Positions 24,828 through 32,791 of a DNA stretch of 32,841 nt are shown piece by piece. Source of the stretch: Clostridium sp. (GTDB taxonomy: Bacteria; Bacillota; Clostridia; Lachnospirales; Lachnospiraceae); contig JAMOZY010000028.1 of assembly GCA_023667695.1 (NCBI GenBank), positions 1 through 32,841 of the forward strand, read 5' to 3'. Position 1 is the stretch's first letter; every line of letters begins with the position of its first letter. The notes under the pieces are model-generated. The model was not told where the DNA came from. It saw only the letters and a list, made by a program, of their open reading frames with translations, and ran no database searches. The position numbers were made by a program, and so were the translations under genes.

Positions 24828-26207
24828 TTATGAATTCCGGTCCTCCATATCACAAAACTCTTTATGCACACCTACAAACTTATAGGCAGGACGAATGATT
24901 TTTCCTTTATTTACCAATTCCTCCAGTCGATGGGCGCTCCAGCCGGAAATACGGGAAATGGCAAAAATCGGTGTAAACAATTCCTCCGGAATCCCCAGCA
25001 TGGTATAAACAAAGCCGCTATAAAAATCCACATTGGCACAAATTGGTTTAAATAACCGCCGCTGTTTGGCGATTACCTCCGCCGCCAGCCGTTCGACCCG
25101 TTCATAAAGTTCAAATTCTTCATGGCGGTTCTTTTCAATGGACAGCCGTTCCGCATATTCCTTTAACACAACTTCTCTCGGATCGGACTCCGTATAAACC
25201 GCATGTCCCATTCCATAAATCAGTCCTGCCCGGTCAAAGGTTTCCTTTTGTAGTATTTTCTTTAAGTATGCCCGCAATTCATCTTCATTTTTCAGGTCCG
25301 AAACCTGCGCCTGTATATCCCGAAACATCTGTTGTACCTTTAAGTTAGCTCCACCATGACGGGGTCCCTTCAGGGATGCAATGGAAGCAGCTACGGCAGA
25401 GTATGTATCCGTTCCGGAGGAGGTTACCACATGATTGGTAAAGGTAGAATTATTACCGCCTCCATGCTCCGCATGCAATACCAGGGCAATATCCAGTACC
25501 TTTGCCTCCAGCTCTGTAAATTCTCCATCCAGCCGGAGCATCTGCAATATATTCTCCGCCATGGACATATTCTTATCCGGCGTCCGGATAACCAGATTTT
25601 CCCCATGATTCAGATGTCGGTAGGCATGGTAGGAATACACGGATATCAAAGGAATCTTGCCAATCAGCTGCAAGGACTGCCGCAATACATTGGGTACGGA
25701 AATATCATCCGGCTTTTCATCATAAGAATATAGTGTCAGCACACAGCGCTGCAGAGTATTCATAATATTTTCACTTGGCGCCTTCATAATAACATCCCGG
25801 ATAAAATTCCCGGATAGCTCTTCTAAGCTGGTCAGAATATCAACAAAGCTTTTCATTTGATGCGCATTTGGCAAATCCCCAAACAACAACAGGTATGTAA
25901 TCTCCTCAAAGGCAAATCGCCGTTTTTCATAGCTTTTTATCAAATCCTGTACATCATAGCCCTGATAATAAAGTCTGCCGTCACAGGGTACCTTCACGCC
26001 GTCTACAATCTTCGTTGCCACTACATCTGCGATTTCCGTCAGTCCGGTCAATACGCCCTTTCCATTGGAATCCCGCAAGCCCCGCTTTACATCATATTCC
26101 GCATATAATTCCAGATTAATGGCACCGGATACCATACAGTAATTTACTAAATCTTCAAATTGTGCATTCAGCTCTTCATCAAGCTCCATCATCGAACGGT
26201 TGTCCAT
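24828..26207 (-). CDS. Citrate (Si)-synthase
   Basis: Condenses acetyl-CoA and oxaloacetate to citrate. The 459-aa protein carries the catalytic elements: His in LHAEHGGGNNSTF (about 268-280), His in GPRHGGANLKV (about 302-312), and Asp in ANVDFYSGFVY (about 390-400). An about 60-residue N-terminal extension precedes the citrate synthase domain, as in several Gram-positive homologues. AGGAGA lies upstream of the ATG. It has its own promoter and is followed closely by sufC, a pairing that would link the oxidative branch of an incomplete TCA cycle with supply of clusters for aconitase-type enzymes (inference). Oxaloacetate is also a likely substrate of the decarboxylase operon nearby. Confidence 0.93.
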   Translation of the reverse strand: MDNRSMMELDEELNAQFEDLVNYCMVSGAINLELYAEYDVKRGLRDSNGKGVLTGLTEIADVVATKIVDGVKVPCDGRLYYQGYDVQDLIKSYEKRRFAFEEITYLLLFGDLPNAHQMKSFVDILTSLEELSGNFIRDVIMKAPSENIMNTLQRCVLTLYSYDEKPDDISVPNVLRQSLQLIGKIPLISVYSYHAYRHLNHGENLVIRTPDKNMSMAENILQMLRLDGEFTELEAKVLDIALVLHAEHGGGNNSTFTNHVVTSSGTDTYSAVAASIASLKGPRHGGANLKVQQMFRDIQAQVSDLKNEDELRAYLKKILQKETFDRAGLIYGMGHAVYTESDPREVVLKEYAERLSIEKNRHEEFELYERVERLAAEVIAKQRRLFKPICANVDFYSGFVYTMLGIPEELFTPIFAISRISGWSAHRLEELVNKGKIIRPAYKFVGVHKEFCDMEDRNS

Positions 26208-26250
26208 ATCTTATGTCTCCTGCTCTTTCGTTTTCATCTTTCCATCTTCC

Positions 26251-26291
26251 AAGTTTGTAGCAATCATACAACCAAACTTAAAATATTGCAA
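26251..26291 (-). promoter_or_regulatory. Citrate synthase promoter with inverted repeat over the -10 box
   Basis: On the minus strand TTGCAA (26291-26286), 17-bp spacer, TATGAT (26268-26263). The inverted repeat AAGTTTG (26251-26257) and CAAACTT (26273-26279) brackets the -10 box with a 15-bp spacer, the layout of a repressor operator. The regulator is unknown; the Fur-family gene lies immediately upstream. Confidence 0.6.
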
Positions 26292-26341
26292 CTTTTTTGC
26301 TTTTGTTATCTGTTCTATCATAAGCTACTGTCCGGCTATAC

Positions 26342-26758
26342 CTAGGATATATTATTTTTACATGCCTTACAATATCCGTACAGCTCTAATTTGTGTCCAG
26401 TAACGGTAAAATCTTCTAACCCGGGGGAAAGCTGCAGCTGTTCCATGGGGCATGACCCCAGGGGAAGCTTCCGCCGGCAGATTAGACAAATGGCATAGTG
26501 CTTATGGACATCCCCCTTCCACGCATAGACTGCCATATCTTCTCCCATCAGAGTTGTTTTTTCCAACAGCTCCTTTTCTTCAAAGACAGACAGGGCGCGG
26601 TAAATAGTGGAAATGGCATAGTTGGCATCCTTCGCATTGGAACGTACCCTTTGATAAATTTCCATAGCCGTTAAGGGTTCCTCCGCCTGGGTCAGAACAC
26701 GAAATACATCTTCCCGTTGTCTTGTCCGTTTCATGCCGGTAGGCCATTGATATTCCAT
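26342..26758 (-). CDS. Fur-family metalloregulator
   Basis: DNA-binding repressor sensing a metal or peroxide. The 138-aa protein has an N-terminal winged helix (TRQREDVFRVLTQAEEPLTAMEIYQRV...ISTIYRALSVFEEKELL, about 12-66) and a C-terminal dimerisation domain. HKHYAICLICRRK holds the first CxxC pair, and GHKLELYGYCKACK near the end holds the second, forming the structural Zn site. Fur, PerR and Zur cannot be separated by eye. AAGGAG lies 6 nt before the ATG. It ends 134 bp upstream of the citrate synthase start, on the same strand, next to the Fe-S assembly genes. Confidence 0.9.
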   Translation of the reverse strand: MEYQWPTGMKRTRQREDVFRVLTQAEEPLTAMEIYQRVRSNAKDANYAISTIYRALSVFEEKELLEKTTLMGEDMAVYAWKGDVHKHYAICLICRRKLPLGSCPMEQLQLSPGLEDFTVTGHKLELYGYCKACKNNIS

Positions 26759-26889
26759 AAAATGCTCCTTTCTGTCTGTTGTTTTTTTTTCTTTATTATT
26801 CGATTGCAGTTGATTTCTTTTGCGTTCCGGATGTATTTTGTTCTTTTCGGAAAAGTATTCCTGTAAACCATTTCAAAATTTTTTACTAA

Positions 26890-27225
26890 TTACAAAAGAT
26901 TTTTCAGTTCTTTAATCAATATGGGAATTTCTTCAAAAACTACATCAGCAATAATATTCCAATTTGTTCCGTCATAATCGTGAATCAAACGATGTCTAAG
27001 TCCTGATATCATGCTCCATTGAACTTCACTATGTAATTCTTTATATTCATTGGACAGATTATAGGCATGTTCACCAATATTATACAGTGGGGTTGTAACA
27101 AGCCATTGTAACGGAATATCGGTTAGCAAATCTTCCTTGTTAATATTGTTGTATACAATATACTCATATAGTTTTATAGCATTTTCGTAAATTCTTTTTA
27201 TTCGCTGTTCATCCGAATATTTCAT
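26890..27225 (-). CDS. hepT: HepT-like HEPN-domain toxin
   Basis: HEPN-fold RNase toxin of type VII (HepT/MntA) toxin-antitoxin systems. The 111-aa all-helical protein carries the catalytic R-x4-H motif at Arg77-His82 (RHRLIHDY). The Tyr84 after it corresponds to the tyrosine AMPylated by MntA in characterised systems. The ATG overlaps the antitoxin stop by 4 nt (ATGA), giving a tight antitoxin-toxin operon. The sequence is much richer in A and T than its neighbours, suggesting acquisition. Confidence 0.88.
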   Translation of the reverse strand: MKYSDEQRIKRIYENAIKLYEYIVYNNINKEDLLTDIPLQWLVTTPLYNIGEHAYNLSNEYKELHSEVQWSMISGLRHRLIHDYDGTNWNIIADVVFEEIPILIKELKNLL

Positions 27226-27524
27226 GCTATCAACAACCTTTCTCTCATAACTGCATTATAAAAATCACTATCTTTGTTGATTTCATTTATTTCAAACACA
27301 TCAACATTTTTCCTTAAAACCTCTCGCAGTTCCTCAGCAAGTGAAAAAATCATCGTAAGCTTAAAATTTTCCCCACCGCATACCAGAAAATCTAAATCAC
27401 TGCTTTCATCTGCCTCTCCTCTTGCATAAGAACCAAACAAATAGATTGCTTGCACTTTATATTTTTCAGCGATTGGTTGCACTAAATCCTCAATATCCTT
27501 AATTGTAAATATATCATTATTCAT
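27222..27524 (-). CDS. mntA: MntA-like minimal nucleotidyltransferase antitoxin
   Basis: Minimal nucleotidyltransferase that neutralises its HEPN partner by AMPylating it. The 100-aa protein shows the motif GSYARG...SDLDF (Gly31-Ser32 to Asp43 and Asp45), with a possible third acidic residue in VDVFEIN. AAAGGGG precedes the ATG. The frame ends inside the start codon of the hepT gene, as in known pairs where the antitoxin comes first. The pair lies between the fur block and a repeat-rich gap; there is no transposase nearby. Confidence 0.88.
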   Translation of the reverse strand: MNNDIFTIKDIEDLVQPIAEKYKVQAIYLFGSYARGEADESSDLDFLVCGGENFKLTMIFSLAEELREVLRKNVDVFEINEINKDSDFYNAVMRERLLIA

Positions 27525-27560
27525 TTCATTAGCCCCTTTCTTTTACGGTAAATATAACTT

Positions 27561-27741
27561 CCCGCCATGCACCTCGCTCCACTTCGTTCCGCCTATTTGT
27601 AGTGCGCTGATGCGCACGTAGGTCACAAGGCATCCTCCCACTCCGTGGGTCCCTCCTTATGACAAGAGTCACGGGCTTCGCTTTCTGGCTCCCGCCATGC
27701 ACCTCGCTCCTCTTCGTTTCGCTCGGTCACGGGCTTCGCCC
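27561..27741. repeat. Palindrome and direct-repeat block
   Basis: The gap 27525-27820 has no gene. A 29-30 bp near-perfect direct repeat starting CCCGCCATGCACCTCGCTCC occurs at 27561-27590 and 27691-27720. A second repeat, GTCACGGGCTTCGC, occurs at 27668-27681 and 27726-27739. Small hairpins include GTGCGC/GCGCAC (27602-27617) and GGGCTTCGCCC (27731-27741). The minus strand of 27626-27658 resembles the core of the 9-kb leader repeats. The block is GC-rich, in contrast to the neighbouring toxin-antitoxin genes. Confidence 0.85.
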
Positions 27742-27744
27742 TAT

Positions 27745-27808
27745 GAGAGTACGATAGCTCTGTCTCTTTTGTGTGCAAGCACCCAAGAGACAGTTCTATC
27801 ATACTCTC
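27745..27808. repeat. Long imperfect hairpin downstream of the ABC exporter genes
   Basis: Two 24-nt arms (27745-27768 and 27785-27808) pair at 21 positions around a 16-nt loop that itself contains GTGC/GCAC. It starts 13 bp after the stop of the ABC exporter gene. There is no T-run, so it may stabilise the mRNA 3' end, pause transcription or be a mobile repeat rather than a classical terminator. Confidence 0.8.
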
Positions 27809-27820
27809 GCATGGCTCATG

Positions 27821-29575
27821 CTAAACTGCAAACTGACTGTTATACAGGTTGTAGTAGAAGCCTTGTTGGTTGAGTAGTTCTTCGTGGCTGCCCTGCTCGA
27901 TGATGTTTCCATCTTTCATGACAAGGATTATATCGGCTTCCTGTATGGTGGACAGCCGGTGGGCTACAATGAAGCTGGTCCGTCCTTCCATTAATTTGTT
28001 AAATGCCTTTTGGATGCGAATCTCCGTTCTGGTATCAATGGAGGAGGTTGCTTCATCCAGAATCAGCATGGGCGGTCTGCAAAGCATGACCCGGGCAATG
28101 CACAGAAGCTGCTTTTGTCCTTGGGATAAGCTGTCGCTTCCTTCATTTATCATGGTATCATAGCCCTGGGGCAGCCGTTTGATAAAGCTGTGGGCATGGG
28201 AAAGTCTGGCAGCTTCCATGATTTCTTCTTCTGTGGCATCCGGTCTGCCCATGGCAATGTTTTCCCGTATGGTTCCGGTTTTCAACCAGGTTTCCTGTAA
28301 TACCATGCCGTAGGAATCCCGCAGACTGGTTCGGGTCACATTCCGGATATCCTGCCCTTCCACAAGAATCCGTCCTTCCTTTACATCATAGAACCGCATT
28401 AACAAATTAATCAAAGTAGTCTTTCCACAGCCGGTCGGTCCCACAATGGCAATCCGCTGTCCGGCGCGGACTTCCAGATTGACATGCTGTAACAGTGTCT
28501 GCTCCGGTACATAGGAAAAAGACACATCCTGAATTCCCACATTTCCCTGTACATGTTCCAGAACGAGGGCATCCTTTGCATCCGGAAGCTGCGGCTCCTC
28601 CTCTATCAATTCAAAGATTCTGGCAGCACAGGCAAGGGCATTTTGCAGCTCGGTGACTACACCGGAAATCTCATTAAAGGGCTTGGTATACTGATTCGCA
28701 TAGCCTAAAAAGGTGGTTAGCTGTCCAACGGTAAGCCCACCATGAATGGCAACCATGGCACCCACAATTCCTACCCCGGCATAAACCAGGCTATTGACAA
28801 ATCGGGTAGCCGGATTCGTAATGGATGAGAAAAAAATCGCTTTTAACGAGCTTTCCTTTAGACGCTCATTCCCCTCATCAAAGGTCTCCATGGAAGCGGC
28901 TTCCCGGTTATAAGCCTGTACCACCTTTAGATTTCCAATCATTTCATCAATAAATCCGGTCTGTTCTCCCCGGGTTTCCGACTGCTTCTGGAACATATGA
29001 TAGGTCCGCTTCGCAATAAAGGCAGCGACAAATAAGGATACCGGCGTAATACAAACAACCACTAATGTGACGCCGGGATGAATGGTCAGCATAAAAACCA
29101 GGGTTCCCAATATCGTCACAATACTGGTAAAGAGCTGAGTAAAGCCCATGAGCAATCCATCCGCAAACTGGTCCACATCTGCAATAATCCGGCTGACAAT
29201 TTCCCCACTGGTATGACTGTCCAGATACTTCAACGGAAGCTGTTCCATCCGGTCAAAGGCATCCCGCCGTACATCCCGGACAATGTTATAGGTCATTTTA
29301 TTATTACAGATATTCATAATCCACTGTGCCAGAGCCGTGATACCAATACAGCCTCCCATGGTGATTAATATCCGCAAAATGGCTGGAAAATCCACCTTGC
29401 CCGGCTCCAGAATAAAGTCCACCGCATTACCGGTCAGAATCGGAATGTATAAGGTCAGCGCCACACTGATAAAGGACATTACAATGGACGCAATCAAAAA
29501 GAACCAGTAGTGCTTTAAATAACGCATTAATTTTTTTAAGGTTCCGAGGGAACCCTTACCAACAGACTGCTTCAT
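27821..29575 (-). CDS. ABC exporter half-transporter (canonical NBD)
   Basis: One half of a heterodimeric type IV ABC exporter. The 584-aa protein has six membrane helices in the first about 320 residues, then a nucleotide-binding domain with Walker A GPTGCGKT, Q-loop MVLQETWLKTGTIREN, a variant signature LSQGQ, Walker B LILDEATSSID with the catalytic Glu, and switch His in VAHRLST. LSQGQ instead of LSGGQ pairs with the degenerate Walker B of its partner. The ATG overlaps the partner stop (ATGA) and AAGGAGG lies 10 nt upstream. Substrate unknown; multidrug, peptide or lipid export are all possible. Confidence 0.92.
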   Translation of the reverse strand: MKQSVGKGSLGTLKKLMRYLKHYWFFLIASIVMSFISVALTLYIPILTGNAVDFILEPGKVDFPAILRILITMGGCIGITALAQWIMNICNNKMTYNIVRDVRRDAFDRMEQLPLKYLDSHTSGEIVSRIIADVDQFADGLLMGFTQLFTSIVTILGTLVFMLTIHPGVTLVVVCITPVSLFVAAFIAKRTYHMFQKQSETRGEQTGFIDEMIGNLKVVQAYNREAASMETFDEGNERLKESSLKAIFFSSITNPATRFVNSLVYAGVGIVGAMVAIHGGLTVGQLTTFLGYANQYTKPFNEISGVVTELQNALACAARIFELIEEEPQLPDAKDALVLEHVQGNVGIQDVSFSYVPEQTLLQHVNLEVRAGQRIAIVGPTGCGKTTLINLLMRFYDVKEGRILVEGQDIRNVTRTSLRDSYGMVLQETWLKTGTIRENIAMGRPDATEEEIMEAARLSHAHSFIKRLPQGYDTMINEGSDSLSQGQKQLLCIARVMLCRPPMLILDEATSSIDTRTEIRIQKAFNKLMEGRTSFIVAHRLSTIQEADIILVMKDGNIIEQGSHEELLNQQGFYYNLYNSQFAV

Positions 29576-31305
29576 GCCCCCTGCGCCTCCTTCTTAAACT
29601 GTGAATGATAGATTTCCTGGTAAACCTCACAGTCCTTTAATAATTCCTCATGGGTTCCAATGCCAACTGCTTCACCATCATCCAGGACAACAATCCGGTC
29701 GGCATGCTGGATGGAAGCCGTCCGTTGCGATACAATAAATATCGTAGGCCTTTGCTCCATTTCCTGTAATGCCTTCCGAAGCTTTGCATCCGTTGCATAG
29801 TCCAAGGCAGAGGTACTATCATCCAGAATCAGGATTTCCGGCTCCCGTACTAACGCCCGGGCAATGGTCAGACGCTGCCGCTGTCCACCGGAGAGATTCT
29901 TGCCCCCCTGGGAAATCATGGCATCCAGTTCTCCATCCTTTTGTCTGACGACCTCTAATGCCTGTGCCGTTTCTAATGCCTTATACAATACCGCATCCTC
30001 AGCTTCTGCATTTCCCCAAAGCAGATTTTCCCGGATACTTCCCTTAAACAGGACTGCCTTTTGCATAACAATGCCGATTTTATTCCGTAACTGCTCCTTC
30101 GGATAAGACCTTACATCCACGCCATCAATCAGCACCTGCCCCTTGGTTGCATCATAGAATCTTGGCAATAAATGCACAAAGGTAGTCTTTCCAGAACCAG
30201 TACCGCCAATGATGCCAATGGTTTCTCCCCGCCTTACCTGTAGATTCAAGCAGCGCAAGGCCGCATCTCCTGCATTCTTATAGGTAAAGGAAACATCCTG
30301 AAAATCTACAATAATTTCTCCACTGGTATTCTCCTCCACCGGTTCCTCTGGAAAGCTCTGGCTGGTTTCTAATTCAAAGATAGACTGAATCCGGTTCCCA
30401 CAGGCAACTGCTTTGGTAATGGTGATAATAAGATTCGCCAGCTTTACCAGCTCTACCAGAATCTGGTTCATGTAATTAATCAATGCCACCACTTCTCCCT
30501 GAGTCAGAACTCCGGTATCTACCTGAATGGCACCCGTCCAAATCAGAGCCATAACCGCAGCGTTTACAATAATAAAAGTAACCGGATTCATAAACGCAGA
30601 AATACGTCCTACGACCAATTGCAGCCTGGTCAAATCCTCATTGTTCCGATGAAAGCGGCTTCGCTCCTCCTCCTCCTGATTAAAGGCCCGAATAACCCGG
30701 ACACCCGTAAGATTTTCCCTGGTAATGCCGAGAACCTTGTCCAGACCCTCCTGCACCTTGCGGAATCTTGGAATACTGATTAGCATAATCCCGAATACCA
30801 CAACGGATAATAATGGAATGGCAACCACGAAAATGAGCGCCGCCTTCCAGTCAATGGTAAATGCCATAATCATGGCGCCAAATACGATAAAGGGAGAACG
30901 AAGAAACAGGCGGAGTACCATATTGACTCCATTCTGCACCTGATTCATATCACTGGTCATTCTTGTAATCAGCGTGGAGGTTCCCGCCTCGTCAATTTCA
31001 GAAAAGGAGAAATTCTGGATGTGCTGGAACAATGCATGCTTCAGCTTAGCAGAAAATCCGACTGCGGCTTTTGCGGCAAAATACTGTGCCGTCAGGGAAC
31101 AGGTCAGTCCGATGACTGCCAGAAGCAGCAGGATTCCTGCCATTTTCCAGATATAAGGCATGTCCTTTCCGGCGATTCCCACATCCATGATTGCCGCCAT
31201 TACCAACGGTACAAAAAGCTCGAAGGAAGCTTCCAGCATCTTAAATAACGGTGCCAGAATGCTTTCCTTCCTGTAATCCTTTAAGTAAATCAATAATCTT
31301 TTCAC
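29572..31305 (-). CDS. ABC exporter half-transporter (degenerate NBD)
   Basis: Partner half-transporter, 577 aa, with six N-terminal membrane helices and a nucleotide-binding domain: Walker A GGTGSGKT, Q-loop MQKAVLFKGSIREN, canonical signature LSGGQ, and Walker B LILDDSTSALD, where Asp replaces the catalytic Glu. The switch region reads VSQRTAS, so the His is replaced by Gln. These changes mark the non-hydrolysing site known in BmrCD- and TM287/288-type heterodimers. The start is a GTG at 31305 with AGGAGA 7 nt upstream. It is the first gene of the two-gene operon. Confidence 0.92.
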   Translation of the reverse strand: MKRLLIYLKDYRKESILAPLFKMLEASFELFVPLVMAAIMDVGIAGKDMPYIWKMAGILLLLAVIGLTCSLTAQYFAAKAAVGFSAKLKHALFQHIQNFSFSEIDEAGTSTLITRMTSDMNQVQNGVNMVLRLFLRSPFIVFGAMIMAFTIDWKAALIFVVAIPLLSVVVFGIMLISIPRFRKVQEGLDKVLGITRENLTGVRVIRAFNQEEEERSRFHRNNEDLTRLQLVVGRISAFMNPVTFIIVNAAVMALIWTGAIQVDTGVLTQGEVVALINYMNQILVELVKLANLIITITKAVACGNRIQSIFELETSQSFPEEPVEENTSGEIIVDFQDVSFTYKNAGDAALRCLNLQVRRGETIGIIGGTGSGKTTFVHLLPRFYDATKGQVLIDGVDVRSYPKEQLRNKIGIVMQKAVLFKGSIRENLLWGNAEAEDAVLYKALETAQALEVVRQKDGELDAMISQGGKNLSGGQRQRLTIARALVREPEILILDDSTSALDYATDAKLRKALQEMEQRPTIFIVSQRTASIQHADRIVVLDDGEAVGIGTHEELLKDCEVYQEIYHSQFKKEAQGA

Positions 31306-31417
31306 AATGGTCTCCTATCTAACTTCCATATATAATCATTGTCGTGTATGCTGTAGAAGGCTTATTTTATTCCAGAAATTCCCTTCACTTTTTAATAACG
31401 TGGATAGTATAGCAGAT

Positions 31418-32701
31418 TTAAACCAATTCTGCAATTCTGGTGACACCCACATAGATTTCCGAAATTTTATACCAGGTCCGGTAATCCACTATGCCGGTCT
31501 GGGGTAGCTTAAATACCTGCTGGAATACCCGCACCGCCTCTTCTGTCCGTGGTCCATAAATACCATCTGCTGCAATCTTCGGAATTGCCGGATAATTATC
31601 TGCAATCCGGTTCAACTGCTCCTGAATGGTACGCACTGCCTCACCGGAGGAACCATTCTGCAGGGATTCTCCCGGCCAGGAAAGGGGTACGCCGGATACA
31701 GCAGTGGCATTGTTAATATATATCGTATCTCCATAATAATTTTTCAGAATCTGAATCGCCGTATAATTCTGGTCTGCCAGGTATTTGCTGCCCCATTGGC
31801 TCATCCAGTTGGGACAGGACACCCGTTTTCCGTCACAATACTGGGTCAGAATCGGCTGCTTTACATTTGGTCTGGACAGATAAGAGGTATAGAGCCGGTC
31901 AACGACCGCATCAATGCTTTCATAGCTGGACTTTCCATATACCCACTTATGGTCATAGGCGGTGGAACTGGTAATAGTAAAGCTGTAGCCCTGGTTCCGG
32001 TACCACTCGGTATAGACCCGATTTAGGGTAAAGGACATGATTGCCAGTACATTCGCTTCAATACATGCCTCCGGCCAGGTAGAATAAATCTCACAGGATG
32101 CTACATTTTTAATATAGTCCTTATAACGTATATAATAGTTTTCGGCAGTGGAATCGGAAGGGGCGCCATCATGGACTACAATATATTCCGGTACTACTAC
32201 CTGATTCAAAACAATTTCCCCGGATTCATTGGTCGGCTTAATCTCCGCCTCCGGAATCTTCGGCGGGAATTCCTCCCATAAGGTATGCCCTGCGATTACC
32301 GTTGGATCATATTCTTCCTCTCCGGTGCCTTCCGTAGGCCGCATAGCAGCAAACTGTATGGCGGTTTCATTGGAGAATATCTGTACGCCGGAAAAAAACC
32401 GTTCCTCGAAGCCGGGAGCGGTGATACGGATGTTATACTCCGCATAGGGCTGATTATCCGTAGGCTCCATGGAATATTCCAGGGGAGGAGCCTCCAGACT
32501 GATTGCATCCGTCATTCCATTTGCATCTGTATCCACTTCTTCCAATACTCCGCCACTGCCTCCGGTATTGGATATGGAAATGTGTGCATTGGCAATGGGA
32601 ATCCGTCCCAGTGCCGAATTGATTTCAAACCGGATTCGCCCCTGTTCCGCGGTATTGGAAGCGGAAGGCGTGGTTTGTGAAGGTGTTTGTATGATATCCA
32701 T
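31418..32701 (-). CDS. SpoIID-domain protein with C-terminal peptidoglycan-binding domain
   Basis: A 427-aa protein with three regions. Residues 20-120 form a carboxypeptidase-regulatory or Cna-B-like beta domain. Residues about 188-330 form a SpoIID/LytB-like domain (YKDYIKNVASCEIYSTWPEACIEANVLAIMSF, with Glu204 at the place of the SpoIID catalytic Glu, and CPNWMSQWGSKYLADQNYTAIQILKNYYG). Residues about 348-412 form a PG_binding_1 domain (ADGIYGPRTEEAVRVFQ). SpoIID cuts glycan strands during engulfment, so a role in spore or wall peptidoglycan is likely. No signal peptide or membrane segment is visible, which is odd for a wall enzyme. The start ATG has a weak GGTGA site. Confidence 0.82.
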   Translation of the reverse strand: MDIIQTPSQTTPSASNTAEQGRIRFEINSALGRIPIANAHISISNTGGSGGVLEEVDTDANGMTDAISLEAPPLEYSMEPTDNQPYAEYNIRITAPGFEERFFSGVQIFSNETAIQFAAMRPTEGTGEEEYDPTVIAGHTLWEEFPPKIPEAEIKPTNESGEIVLNQVVVPEYIVVHDGAPSDSTAENYYIRYKDYIKNVASCEIYSTWPEACIEANVLAIMSFTLNRVYTEWYRNQGYSFTITSSTAYDHKWVYGKSSYESIDAVVDRLYTSYLSRPNVKQPILTQYCDGKRVSCPNWMSQWGSKYLADQNYTAIQILKNYYGDTIYINNATAVSGVPLSWPGESLQNGSSGEAVRTIQEQLNRIADNYPAIPKIAADGIYGPRTEEAVRVFQQVFKLPQTGIVDYRTWYKISEIYVGVTRIAELV

Positions 32702-32731
32702 AGACTGTTTTCACCAAATATCGTTTGGAAT

Positions 32732-32740
32732 TAGTATATG
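32732..32740 (-). promoter_or_regulatory. Possible sporulation-type -10 box (CATANNNTA)
   Basis: On the minus strand CATATACTA lies about 30 nt before the start of the SpoIID-domain gene. It fits the sigma-K -10 pattern CATANNNTA, but TATACT inside it also resembles a sigma-A -10. No convincing -35 was found for either, so this is tentative. Confidence 0.25.
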
Positions 32741-32791
32741 CACAATCTGGAAAGGTATGTTAATATCCTGTAAAATAAATTCATTTAAGTC

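Noticed and set aside
24797-24871. Longer sufC start inside citrate synthase
   Set aside because: No ribosome site, and the extra 25 residues do not resemble SufC N-termini; MLELRNISY at 24796 does.
26759-26889. Fur box or gene in the gap between hepT and fur
   Set aside because: AT-rich with T-runs but no convincing symmetric Fur or PerR box, promoter pair or open frame could be assigned.
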